Shown: piece by piece, positions 47,169 through 57,197 of the stretch
Layout of the letters: every line of letters begins with the position of its first letter
How positions within the stretch are numbered: position 1 is the stretch's first letter
DNA from: Takakia lepidozioides
Taxonomy: Eukaryota; Streptophyta; Takakiopsida; Takakiales; Takakiaceae
NCBI GenBank assembly: GCA_030704615.1
Contig: CM060731.1
Coordinates: 49,621,241 to 49,685,240, forward strand
DNA: 64,000 nucleotides
Direction: 5' to 3'
Notes under the pieces: model-generated
Database searches by the model: none
What the model saw: the letters and a program-made list of their open reading frames with translations, nothing else
Told to the model about the DNA's origin: nothing
Position numbers and translations under genes: made by a program

Positions 47169-47262
47169 TGCCGCTCACGCTTCCCTGAAGCGTGAGCTCA
47201 GCTCACGCTTCAAAGCTTGAACGTGAGCTCAGCTCCCAGGCTCACGGGGCTGGGCTCACGCC
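47169..47262. repeat. right GTGAGCC cluster (TIR candidate)
   Basis: Contains GCTCACGCTT, GAAGCGTGAGC, CAGCTCACGCTT, ACGTGAGCTC, GGCTCACGGGG and GGGCTCACGCC. The outermost CCCAGGCTCACGGGGC and GGGCTCACGCC mirror the left cluster when reverse-complemented. Confidence 0.5.
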
Positions 47263-47434
47263 GTAGCTACGCTGGTTGCTTGGCGGGCTGACGATGGCCC
47301 TCCCCCGCTTTTGGTCCTCACTGTTTCTACATATCTTGGATTCACGCTCACTCTTCCTCTCCATTCTCGGCAGTCTCTCTCTTCACCGCTCTAGCTTCAT
47401 CTCAGCCCTTCCTCAGTCTTTCTTCCTCTTGCAA

Positions 47435-48532
47435 ATGGCATCTTTTGTCTCAGCCGTTCCGGCTCGCAGGAGAGATGATTCTTTCAGGAGGGACTCTAGA
47501 AGAGACAACAGAAGAGATTCAAGAAGAGAGCCCAAAATCAGAGCTTGGGGCTCTACTAAAAGAGATTCCCGTGCGGCTACGGGGGTCTTGGGCATTGGTC
47601 CCTTTGCTCATTCTGGCCCCATTCAGCATTTTGGTCCTATGGATAGTGCTTACTCCCCCGGTCAGGTCTCTCAAGAATGGAGCGAGACGGCTGGGAATCT
47701 GGACGCAAATCAGCCTATTTTATCCCTGGATATGGCTCTGGTGAAAGAGCACTCGCTCGCTCTCAAAGAGCAGGGCATTCTCGTGCACTTCCCTGGCCGA
47801 GCTAGGGACAGATATTGGGCGAGGAGGTGGGCTCTTGAACACGTGGGTGTGGAGGGTGGTCTTACACAACACTTCTGCATTCCTCTCAGCAAAGGTTTCT
47901 TCTCCATTATGTTCTCGTCAGCGGAACATGCCACCAAAGCGCTTGCTTTCAACACATCCCTCTCAAGGGTCAGGGTGAACATTTTCCCCTGGTCCCCCAA
48001 GTGGGGGCACAAGGGAGGAGTTACCTGCAAGCCGAGGGTGATTTCTCTCCCTTTTCTTCCTGGAAATTACTTAAGGTCGCTCCCGGAGATTGGAGCTCAT
48101 TTTGGAGCCTTTGTGGGCGCCATCACCGTCAACGATCATGAGGTTCTTCACCCTCGGAGTGTCGACACGAACAACGCAACTGTTGATATTCAGAGAGACA
48201 GTGGCATCCCAAGAATAGTGGTACTAATGCCAGAAAAAGATAAGCTGCCCTCAGCAATTAAGTTGCCAACTTTGGATGGCTCTTTTGTTTCGGTGGTGAT
48301 TCATGAGGAGCTCCTGACTGTGATCTGCCATTTCTGCCATCGAGTTGGTCATGTAAAGGCTGATTGCAAAGACAGGCTGAACCATAATCTGAGGCAGATC
48401 CCCCCTCAAAGGGAAGCTAAGATTATTCTATGCGCAGGGACTTGCAAGATTTCACAACCCCGATGGCCAGAAAATGAACGGATTCGGCTCCCTCAGAATA
48501 ACCTCCAGCCAAAAGGATGCGCGAAAATCTAG
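47435..48532 (+). CDS. L1-type retrotransposon ORF1 (DUF4283-like, zinc knuckle)
   Basis: 365 codons from ATG 47435; the frame is open further upstream to 47276. The N-terminus is an Arg/Asp/Ser repeat (RRDSRRDNRRDSRRE). The middle (about residues 105-260) follows the DUF4283 pattern of plant LINE ORF1 proteins (LVKEHSLALKEQGILVHFPG, KGFFSIMFSS, WSPKWGHKGG). A CCHC knuckle CHFCHRVGHVKADC lies at about 48328. ORF1 of plant L1 elements binds element RNA. No endonuclease or RT follows, so the element is 3'-truncated or rearranged. It begins within about 170 bases of the GTGAGCC cluster. Confidence 0.75.
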   Translation: MASFVSAVPARRRDDSFRRDSRRDNRRDSRREPKIRAWGSTKRDSRAATGVLGIGPFAHSGPIQHFGPMDSAYSPGQVSQEWSETAGNLDANQPILSLDMALVKEHSLALKEQGILVHFPGRARDRYWARRWALEHVGVEGGLTQHFCIPLSKGFFSIMFSSAEHATKALAFNTSLSRVRVNIFPWSPKWGHKGGVTCKPRVISLPFLPGNYLRSLPEIGAHFGAFVGAITVNDHEVLHPRSVDTNNATVDIQRDSGIPRIVVLMPEKDKLPSAIKLPTLDGSFVSVVIHEELLTVICHFCHRVGHVKADCKDRLNHNLRQIPPQREAKIILCAGTCKISQPRWPENERIRLPQNNLQPKGCAKI

Positions 48533-48712
48533 CCTTGGTCAGCCCGCGAATCTTCCTCCTCCCGTCCAAATCCCCTCTTTCGGAGAGGCAAATTCAAGCT
48601 AAGCCAGCTTCTTTTTTTCTTGGAGCAGGGATCCCCCCAAATTTGGCAAGCTATTGTCTGAATCAATTGAAGTCTTTCTCGAATGTTTATTTGAGACATC
48701 ACTTCCTAATGA

Positions 48713-49459
48713 CAACGGAGAACTGGTGGGATCAATTACAATGAAGATCCAAATCACCCTATCATCTTTGGATTTCCAGACGGGAAGCCTTCAATTCTCT
48801 TGACGGGTGATAATATGTTCCTCAACACATTTATCTCGGAGGTTGATGTTTTCTCTCTTATTGATTCTCAAGAGATTGACCTCATGATCTCCAAGGTTAA
48901 GCAGATCTTCTCCTCCCAACTTCCCCTCTTTTCTCTTTCTGCAGAAACGACAATTTACTTTGGCTCCTTCCTCTTCCGTCAAAACGTTGCTCCTTACGAT
49001 TTCTCTGTACAGGTCTTGCTTGTCATGAGGCTCTCCGAAGTCAGACTGCTTGAGGCAGGTATTGCTAGCATGATGTGGCTATCTGGAGACTCCATTCCTA
49101 ATGATGTGGGCTTGCAAGGGGATAAGCAGTGGATGGCATACATACTCCAAGCGGGTAACAAGCTTCTGTTCACTGTTGAGAAAGCCAAAGCATACGCTGC
49201 CCCTTTGGTAAAGCCTCACTCCAGCGATGGCCTCATGGTCATTTCCATGATGGAGGTGGAATCTCCCTTGGCTAATCTGGCTCCGATGGATCTGGCTCTC
49301 CAAGCTCCCCCTTCGGTGAGCCACCCTTTTTTTCACTCAGAGTTGCAGGAAACTCAGAGACTCCCGATCGTGCTTTTTTGTCTCAAGTCTCAATTGGGTG
49401 TCGTAATGCTGAGTGAGGACCTCATTCGCAAAATATTACATTTGAAAATCAGGGTATAG
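48713..49459 (+). CDS. unrecognised ORF next to L1 ORF1
   Basis: About 248 codons with no stop, reading NYNEDPNHPIIFGFPDGKPS near its start and leading into a mixed hydrophobic sequence. I do not recognise a domain. It may be a continuation of the LINE-associated sequence after a frameshift at 48533-48740, since a LINE ORF1 C-terminus would fall here. No ATG at the beginning; the first is at 48813. Confidence 0.3.
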   Translation, partial: QRRTGGINYNEDPNHPIIFGFPDGKPSILLTGDNMFLNTFISEVDVFSLIDSQEIDLMISKVKQIFSSQLPLFSLSAETTIYFGSFLFRQNVAPYDFSVQVLLVMRLSEVRLLEAGIASMMWLSGDSIPNDVGLQGDKQWMAYILQAGNKLLFTVEKAKAYAAPLVKPHSSDGLMVISMMEVESPLANLAPMDLALQAPPSVSHPFFHSELQETQRLPIVLFCLKSQLGVVMLSEDLIRKILHLKIRV

Positions 49460-49535
49460 AAACTAGGTAAACCACTAAACGCAAGTATGTCGTAGCATTT
49501 TTTGAGTTGCAAGATATATTGGAAATACCTAATTT

Positions 49536-50764
49536 TTGGGTCAGATAACAGAAACTAATGGGCTCTTTTGGATGGTTCAGAACATTGTTACTCAAGAATT
49601 GTATGGTGTTCGGAAACACAAACACATGTTGCTGGTACTGAGTATCAATGGACTTCTTTGCTACAGGCCACCTCCTACCGGAGGTGAGTTGTTTAAACAG
49701 AGGTTCCACTTGAGGAAAGTAACAATTCGAGTGGCCGCAAGACCATTTGTGGTTCCAAGACCTGGAGTATTGGAGTTTCTTCGACTTGCATTGACTCATT
49801 TTCATGTAGCGATTTGGTCTTGCGCTGAGAAGCATACTGTATTCAAGATGTTGGAGTGTTTCGTTCCTCCGGAAATTATGAAACAATTTCGTTTCATATG
49901 GTCTGCCGAGCATTGCACAGATACAGCTGGACATATTAAGCCTGGAATGAAATATCTTATTAAAGATATTAAGAGTATTCTCGTAAAATTAATGGGAAAG
50001 AATTTGCTAGGCAGGGGCAAATTCTACTGGTCGACGATGACCCATCCAAGGCACTCCGAAACCCAATGAATACTGGAGTCTTCCCCGTCACATTCAAGGA
50101 ATCAAGCAATTTGGAGGATTTGGTTGACCTCACCAAAGCATTGTGGCATTTTCTCTCGGGCATGATTGGAGCCCAGTCTGTTGTTGATTATGTCGGCAAG
50201 AACTCCTGCAAATCTTCCGGCCCACCGATAGATCGAAATCACGTCTACTGGTCCTGGTTTGGAAGATTTATTGATGATTCTGTCTGGCACCCTCCTAAAA
50301 AAGATCCCGATTATCTGGGTATATAATTTAACATTGCCCTATTTTGTGTGTAGTCCATCAGTTTTACTTCAACCTCCATTTGTACTTATACGTATGTTGA
50401 CTTTACTTGACTTTTGTGAGATCAATGATATTTCAATGATCTTTGTATTTTCTTTAACAATTCCCTTTTGTGTTGCCTCCACACAGTTATATTCCAGTGT
50501 CGAGTTCAGAATCAAATTTGACAGGAGAAGAAGGAGGAACGACAGCGAAAGGCTGAGCGGAGGGACCGCGAGGCTTTACGTTCGTCAAGGTCATCAAGTA
50601 CAACTACCAGTGAGGTGTCTGGTCATATCTTACATCAATCTCCCACTGTATCCATCTCCTCGGGTGCACATAATTCCGCCATCAGTAGGTACCGACGGCA
50701 ATCTCGAACATATGCGTTGAGTATGAGCCGTTTGGGAAGCAACTCTGTGTTATTGATGAATTAA
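49536..50764 (+). pseudogene. HAD/FCP1-like phosphatase gene, degenerate
   Basis: The reading frame matches the plant NLI-interacting-factor (FCP1/SCP-like HAD) family: HMLLVLSINGLL, RPFVVPRPGVLEFL, FIWSAEHCTDT, GQILLVDDDPSKALRNP, NTGVFPV and a C-terminal YVGKN. Family members read LVLDxNGLL or LVLDxDGTL at the first motif with Asp as the nucleophile; here that Asp is Ser, so phosphatase activity should be lost. A one-base shift near 49995 separates the first part (frame of 49536) from the VDDDP part (to about 50320). A possible donor GTATAT follows DYLG, and an exon after an acceptor near 50487 gives KKEERQRKAERRDREALRSS and a Ser-rich tail ending at TAA 50762-50764. Confidence 0.65.
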
Positions 50765-52418
50765 ACTATGGCCGGCCTGTTCATTACACACATACGTTAT
50801 TTAACACTGTCAATGTTATGCCAGATCCTTTCGGCTGTAATGTTAATCATCGAAGTTTGAGAGAAATCACGCGCAATCGCGCATGGTTCCTTCATATATC
50901 CTCTTGTGGAGCTAGCATGGATCAGCAGTGCCATCAGATGTTATCAAAACAAATTGACTTCATTGTCAGTTTAGGCAATAACAGATCAGGTTGGAGGTTA
51001 GAGGAGGTTGGAGGAGAAGAAATTTTCCGATGTTTTTATATTACAATGGGGAACAAGTGACACGATCATCGTCTATGACTGAATTCGGGTTCCTAACTCG
51101 TAATTCAAGCTCCCACGATGGTCGTCTCATTTGTTCCTGAGCGGATTGTGAAGCTCTGTTAAAATCTCTCTTCAAATGGATTGAAGTAATTTTGGCGGCT
51201 TCGAAATTCCTTCCCTGACGAACTGATGGCACCATTGTGGTTGATTGAAATCTGGATACACTCGGCTCGTTGTGGTTCTCAATGGTGGTAGAGGCAGAGA
51301 TCTGTCGCGCGATCACTTGTGGTTCGAAAAGCGGATTTCAGCATCGTCCTGGTTCTCCAGCCGACTGCCAAAGTGTTATATTACCTCAACAGTGCCACAT
51401 GTGATTGGTTGGAGTGATGTTTTTTATATGCTCACACAATCAACAACGAAAATGCTGTCATTTGAAGATGTGATGATTCTGCAGGCATAGTGAGTTACTT
51501 CAGGTCAGTTACAACAAGGGAACTCAAGGTACAGTAAATCGTCAGAAGTACCACAACCTATCACAGATGAACCTCGACTGATCACCCGATTCTATTTCCT
51601 TGAAGATTTCGCAGAAAACGTCACTCTCTCCATCAACGTACTCCCCACTGAACCACTCTCCAGAAGCATACGAGCAGCATACTTACTCACCAATTGGATA
51701 CTTTCAGCATCTTACTCCAAGTCAGTTACTTGGACATTATGTTTTGAAGAACATACGAGTAATTCATCATCTTCGCGATTCACTGAAAGTCTACAAAACC
51801 ACCAATTCTTCGAGAAGTACAGCTGAACTTCGGTCGCACAAGACATTGTTGGTTGGCGTAATATTGGAGGATATTTTTTATGAGGTCATCACCATATCCA
51901 CGATACTTAAGACAACATTTCAGGGACTTCTTCCATCTTCTGCTGACAAAAACCTTCGGAACAACGGAAGAATACAGATTTGAAAATGGTCCCTCCAACC
52001 TTGTCAAAATATCGTGATTTTGGGAAATGGCTTTCCTCAAAATATTTTCATCATAAGTACGTCGGCTGACATCGTCTTGTGTTACTGGAGTTCAGCCCTC
52101 CTTCTAGAAGTTGATACTCTCATTGACATGGTTTACGTTATCTGTATTGGTCCATGCCGCATGGGCCGAGACTTACTCAAATTAACATGGTTTTGAAATA
52201 AAACCGGGTTGTTTATCATCAATGTCTCCCCATTGTCTTTCATTTCATGTCATGGTATTGTGTCATTGTGCCATGTTTTACTCACATATTTGATTGATTT
52301 GTCTTGTACGTTACATAGTAACGGCCTTCACAAGCTCAGTCGCGATTACGAATATGACTGGTGCTCCAATCATCCATCAGACCGCGGATCATGAAGCGAG
52401 TTATCACCCGACACCCGT
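50765..52418. other. 1.6 kb with unclassified open frames
   Basis: Several plus-strand frames of 80-127 codons (50818-51060, 51245-51490, 51600-51983) have no recognisable motif. They could be exons related to the preceding HAD gene or noise. No RNA gene is seen. Confidence 0.3.
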
Positions 52419-52632
52419 TTTTTTAATTTATTTTTTAATGTAATGGAAACACCTGGGAGCGACAGCTCACAAATCAGGCCCCCTTAATAGTATAACCTCG
52501 TTCACAGTAACCCCGCCATGTGGCGTTGGAATGGGGCACCACCCATGAGCATACCACACCCGTCAATAGCAAGATTTGACCCCATAATCATCTGGGTGGC
52601 ACTCAGTGCACCTCACCAACTAAGCTATTGAA
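52419..52632 (-). mobile_element. tRNA-derived SINE
   Basis: On the minus strand the element begins with an A box TAGCTTAGTTGG (52617-52628), followed after about 34 bases by a B-box-like GGTCAAATC (near 52572-52582), then about 120 bases of body, and ends in an A-rich tail (ACATTAAAAAATAAATTAAA, 52419-52442). This head-body-tail order is that of a tRNA-derived SINE. No clear target duplication. Confidence 0.6.
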
Positions 52633-53255
52633 TGTTGGTATCTCATTCAACTCTTACTAAACGTCAAGTGAACAGTGGAACTTGGTTTATGAGCCAAATA
52701 AAAACTGCTTTTTCTCTTGAAGTTTATACATAATGTTTCTTTATTGCTCATATTATATATTAATAGACAAACAATTATTTATATCTTTATATTTATATTT
52801 AAAATGATCCAATTAAATTTATTTAAATGATTTAAAAAATGCATATTCAGATATTTCTCCGTATTTCTGGACCAAACTTTAGTCCAGATTTACTTAAAAT
52901 TGTGTTACTCTCTTCAGCTCTGCAAAGCCTTATGTAAGACAAGTAGGGGTCGACAGATGCATTTGGTTCCATTCAATGTCTCTAGACGATCCCCTTGCCT
53001 GACCTCACCTTTCATTATGATGTCTTGTCTGGCCCTCAAGTCTATTTTGCTTCAGAAACTCAATATGCGGATGATTTGCTCAGGGTGGATAGGTGCTTGG
53101 CCCTGCCTCAATTTTATAAGAAAGCAATCTTTTGCAACATGCTTTGTGCCCTTTGTGGCACTCGTTTCATCTCCTTTACATGGTGTTGCGGGGTGTTGCC
53201 TTTCTATTTTCAAGCCATCGAATCATGGTTTTCCCATGGTCTTGCTGCCGGCTCC
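52633..53255. other. AT-rich spacer
   Basis: Strongly AT-rich around 52720-52870, with no gene. A plus-strand frame at 52995-53360 has a chance TQYADD phrase but no reverse-transcriptase context. Confidence 0.4.
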
Positions 53256-53330
53256 TCCATGAATTGTTCCTTGACATCCTGGAATGTGCGTGGCATTGGG
53301 TCCAACTGCGGCACAAATTACCGCTGGAGC
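53256..53330 (+). pseudogene. L1 endonuclease N-terminal remnant
   Basis: MNCSLTSWNVRGIGSN matches the usual start of an L1 ORF2 endonuclease (SWNVRGLG form). It is followed at once by unrelated sequence. Very short. Confidence 0.35.
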
Positions 53331-53454
53331 ATAAGCACTTCCAGCTACAGGGGCTGGTAGTGTAGCAAACTGGGAGGAGAGAGATTGTCCTTCTCTCACA
53401 ATAATTAATAACTGCCTTGACAATAGCGTAGTTTCACATGTACAATCATGTCTC

Positions 53455-53645
53455 TCAGCCCATGGTGCTTGGACTGAGTTAGCACGGCTGTATGAGTCGA
53501 AAGATGCAGTGACTAATTAACATGTACCTTAGAGATAAGATGCAAACACTAAAGATGAAAAAAAATGAAAGTGTCACAAAGCATATACATGCTTTTAGAT
53601 CATTGCTTGAACAGTTAAAAATGGGCTATCTTAAACAAGTGTATC
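53455..53645 (+). pseudogene. Ty1/copia gag, N-terminal piece
   Basis: Reads AWTELARLYESKDAVTN and, after one frameshift, NMYLRDKMQTLKMKKNESV and HAFRSLLEQLKMG. This is the UBN2-type gag pattern (W-x2-L-x2-LY, then HI-x2-FR-x3-EQL). The rest of gag resumes at 54731, so an insertion separates the two. Confidence 0.7.
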
Positions 53646-54730
53646 GCATTTTCATATCCTGATGCAGTGGCCAAATATGGTAGGGCTCGTGGGCTCATAT
53701 AACATGCTTGAACTCAATATTGAATGTGTAGAGTGTCACGGAAATGTAGTGGCTCAGACGCGTGAGACCAGAGCACTTATTGGTATATAAGTGAGGTCCT
53801 TAACTCAAATCCTTATGGAATATATATATCTTTTGCAACATAAATATCTTTCCTTCCCCTTTTCCTATGGCAAGTTTAGATGTGTCATTTTGGTTCTTTA
53901 TTTGTTTCCTTTGGATCTCAAGTCCTAAGCTATTAAGATATTAATCAACCTAGTCTGCTCCTAGAATATAAAAGCTCTCGAAATTCAAAAAAATAAATTC
54001 CATCTTTATTACCCTATGAATTTTAAAATATAATTTCCCTATTTGAAGTCCCATGGAGATATGTTAATTTCTCTATTTATTCTGTTTGCTTGCAATTCCT
54101 GGGATATGAATTTCCCTCCTAACTTAATTCCTAGAACATAGATTCCCTCTTTATTTCCTCTAATATAATATCCCTCTTTCTTTCCCTATGCATTTTGGGA
54201 TGTGATTTCCCCTGTTGAAGTCCCTACACTATATTTATTTCCCGGACTTTTTCCCTTTGCATTCAAGTCACTTCCCTCCTTGAAATCCCTCTAATATAAT
54301 TTCCCTCTTTCTTCCCTATGCATTTTAGGATGTGATTTCCCCTGTTGAAGTCCCTACACTATATTTCTTTCCCGGACTTTTTCCCTTCGCATTCAAGTCA
54401 CTTCCCTCCTTGAAATCCCTAGAATATAATTTCCCTCTTTCTTTCCCTATGCATTTTAAGATAGAATCTCCCGGGTTGAAGTCCCTAGACTATTTATTTC
54501 CCTCCTTATTTCCCTTTGCATTCAAGTCCCTAGGATATAACTTCCCATTCTAGATCTATGCAATTCCATCTCCAAGGGAAATATCTCTTCATGGGAATGT
54601 ATTAATTGTAATCCCTAGGTGACATTTTCCCTTCTAAGTAATAGGGAACAGTCCCAAATGCAATTTTCCCACATGTGAGTATGTCACCTAGGGACTTATA
54701 AGGGAAAAACAATACATTTCCCACTAGGGA
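53646..54730. repeat. insertion splitting copia gag
   Basis: About 1.1 kb without coding. From about 53880 it is rich in TTCCCT words. Its right end has the inverted pair TCCCTAGGTGAC (54613) and GTCACCTAGGGA (54683), and similar outer parts (AATCCCTA, CCCACTAGGGATT). I take it as a non-coding mobile element or satellite inserted in gag. Confidence 0.5.
54182..54545. repeat. ~130-bp tandem repeat, about three copies
   Basis: Units starting TTCCCTATGCATTTT occur at about 54182, 54312 and 54442, each with the GAAGTCCCTA and CATTCAAGTC sub-blocks in the same order. The third copy is the most diverged. Confidence 0.75.
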
Positions 54731-55521
54731 TTGAGTTATGAGCACCTTGTGTTATCAACGGCTGGTTCCCCTGTAGCAGATGAAGATGCAGTCTTATCTT
54801 TGATGAGAAGTATGCCCATGAGTTATAGAACATTCATAGGCTCTCTAAGACGTCAACCCAACTTGACATTACAATCCCTAATCACTGACTTAATTCAGGA
54901 AGAGACCTTGATGAAGAGTCTAGGTCCCTCAACAGATTCTAGGTCAGTATTATATGCAGGAAAGAAGCCTACATATAATAACAAGAAGAAACCAATGGGT
55001 GGCCATAATTGGAAGGATAGTGAAGAAAACAAATCCTATACAATTAAGAAGGATGATGATGGTTCATCTGGGTCAAATTCAAGCAAGAAGAAACTAAAGA
55101 TTAAGTGTTTTTTTCTGCAATAAGTTGGCGCACATGATAAATAATTGTCGAAAGAGAATAGCAACCGAGGTTGCAAAGCAGGGGAGTGTAGCGGTGGTTG
55201 AGTGCAACCAGTGCAATCAATTATATGTGACGGCATTGATTTCAAGAAGAGGGAAATATCCAACTTGGTATATTATTGATACAGGTGCCACACAACATAT
55301 AGCACATGATATATAATCATTTGTGTCTTATCAGACTTGGACGAGAGGTCAGGTGGTATATCTGGGAGATGATACCACACATGATATAGCTAGACAAAGT
55401 GCAGTTAACATACTACTTGATAATGGTCAAGAAAAAGAAGTCTCTGACGTACTTCATGTTCCTTGTCTTATGAAAAATCTGTTTTCAGCAAAACAATTTG
55501 ACAGGGCTGGTGGAGAAATGC
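54731..55521 (+). pseudogene. Ty1/copia gag C-terminus and protease
   Basis: Reads SPVADEDAVLSLMRSMPMSY, then LTLQSLITDLIQEE of UBN2 gag, a basic linker, the zinc knuckle CFFCNKLAHMINNC (one base out of frame at a T7 run near 55110), protease WYIIDTGATQHIAHD (about 55270) and the pre-integrase VLHVPCLMKNLFSAKQF. It breaks off at 55521, where CAGGGTTGC begins a hAT-like terminus. TAA lies near 55314. Confidence 0.8.
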
Positions 55522-55750
55522 CAGGGTTGCACACGTCATTGATGTGACGTCACGTCGGACCTGACGCTGACGCGACCAACGTCACGTGAGTTTTGCCGAA
55601 AAATCAGTAAAACATGAGTTAGGTGAAAATATGTCACGTAGGTGGACTCGTTGTATTCTAAGCGACATCTTGGCAAGTGAATGAATTGTTTTATAAATTA
55701 CTTCATCCGCCAATAGTTGAGGTCAATTTTAAATCATTATTGTTAAATTG

Positions 55751-56475
55751 GTGCGACCTCCAAATGGTGGTGGTCGCAGAATTTATCTTATTTTTTAATA
55801 GTTGCGACCACCAGCAGAGGGGTTGTCGCAACATTTTTTGTTTTTTAAAAATAGATGCGACCACCAGCAGGGGTGGTCGCATTCTTTTCTTTTCTTAAAC
55901 AGTTGCGACCACCGCTACTGGTGGTCGCACAATTTTTATTTTATTTGTAATAGGTGCGACCACCATCAGGGGAGTGGTTGCAACATTTTTCTATTTTTTA
56001 ATATCTGCGACCACCAGCATGGGGTGGTCGCAGCATTTTTCTGTTTTTTTAATAGGTGCGACCACCAGCATGGGGTGGTCGCAGCATTTTTCTGTTTTTT
56101 TAATAGGTATGACCACCAACAGGGGGGTGGTCGCAAAATTTTTATTTATTTTTTGTTTTTAAAAAATATTCTTTGTGACCACGAGCATGGGGTGGTCGCA
56201 GCATTTTTCTTTTTTTTAATAGGTGCGACCACCAGCATGGGGGTGGTCGCAGAAATTTTCTATTTTGTTAATAGGTGCGACCACCAGCATGGGGGTGGTC
56301 GGAGGAATTTTCTGTTTTTTTAATAGGTGCGACCACCAGTAGGGGGGGTGGTCGCAGCAATTTGTTTTTAAAAAAATAAAATAAAAATAATCTTTGTAAC
56401 CACGAGCATGGGGGTGGTCGCAGCATTTTGTTTTTTTTTTAATAGGTGTGACCACCAGCATGAGGGTAGTCGCAA
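55751..56475. repeat. GCGACCACC hairpin array
   Basis: About 14 units spaced 48-70 bp. Each is TGCGACCACCAGCATGGG followed by GGTGGTCGCA, a 10-base inverted pair around a short loop, separated by T-rich spacers (TTTTCTGTTTTTTTAATA). It lies between the hAT-like terminus and the transposase promoter, the place where hAT elements carry subterminal transposase-binding repeats. Confidence 0.85.
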
Positions 56476-56834
56476 CAGTTTTTTTTTAAAAATAACATGC
56501 GACTTCCTCGTGCGACTTGGAGCGGTCGTAGCATTGGATCTGATTCGTCGAGCGTGTGAGGCTTGGAGGCTGGAGGGTATATAAAGTAGTCCCAATGTCC
56601 CTCACTTCTATTGTGACAAACACTTTTGTAGCGAGTGAATGTTCTCTATTCCTTGAGCAAGAGTGTAAGCCCAAGAGGAGGGTGCGGACTGTTTGCTGTT
56701 GTGGCTTCCACCAGAGCTACTGCAGCAAATTGTCGAAAAGCACAATACTACATGGTGCATTGATCCACTTGGATTGATGCCGTAGCGGGGAGAGAAAAGA
56801 TGCACGTTATCAAGCAGGGTTGTTGACAAGTTTC

Positions 56835-57197
56835 ATCGATAAAATTGAAGCTGATAAAATTGTCCAAGTGTGCACGGACAATGCATCTAACATGGTTAAT
56901 ATGACCGATATTTTGATGGTATGATATCCCCGTCTATATTACCAAGGGTGTGCTGCTCATATCTTTGATCTCCTTTTGGAGGATTGGGAAAAGGAATCAT
57001 GGATAAAACAACTACTAAAAATGGCAAAGTCGGTTGTGACGTTCATTCGTACACATCACATCCCTCTGGCATTGTTTAAAAAGCATGAACCCAAATACAG
57101 CCTTAGGAACCCGGGTGAAACCCGCTTTGCCACAAACTTTTTTATGGTGGATCGACTGATGACTGTGAAGGCGGGTCTGGAGCAGGTGATCATTGAC
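56835..57197 (+). pseudogene. hAT transposase fragment (DUF659)
   Basis: Reads ADKIVQVCTDNASNMVN, YYQGCAAHIFDLLLEDW, then SVVTFIRTHHIPLALF and GETRFATNFFMVDRL, the DUF659-to-hAT pattern (TDNASN with the catalytic Asp, CAAH, TRFAT). A TGA near 56921 interrupts it and it is cut at 57197 by the chromovirus LTR. Confidence 0.8.

Larger units (their letters stand above)
31576..47262. mobile_element. candidate large DNA transposon (transposase plus MTase-like gene)
   Basis: The block is delimited by GTGAGCC-rich clusters in inverted orientation (31576-31637 and 47169-47262). Inside are two divergent genes: a spliced methyltransferase-like gene on the minus strand and a DDE/SWIM transposase-like gene on the plus strand, plus arrays of a palindromic satellite. 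Beyond the right edge an unrelated L1 ORF1 begins within 200 bases. The presence of a second, decayed copy of the methyltransferase-like gene at 22.7-25.5 kb shows that this gene family is repeated in the genome. Exact ends and target duplications are not established, and the block contains an assembly gap. Confidence 0.45.
55522..57197 (+). mobile_element. hAT-like transposon, 3' truncated
   Basis: It begins CAGGGTTGCACACG, the CAGGG start usual for hAT termini, inside copia protease coding sequence. Then come a GCGACCACC hairpin array, a TATA box (TATATAAA at 56579) and a DUF659/hAT transposase fragment. The right half is missing because the chromovirus LTR begins at 57198. The 8-bp target duplication cannot be tested in this window. 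Confidence 0.6.

Noticed and set aside
52995-53360. YADD phrase as an RT active site
   Set aside because: No other RT motif surrounds it, and only the SWNVRG piece at its end resembles LINE sequence.
55555-55562. TGACGTCA as a CRE-type regulatory site
   Set aside because: An isolated 8-base palindrome near a transposon end. No evidence ties it to a promoter.
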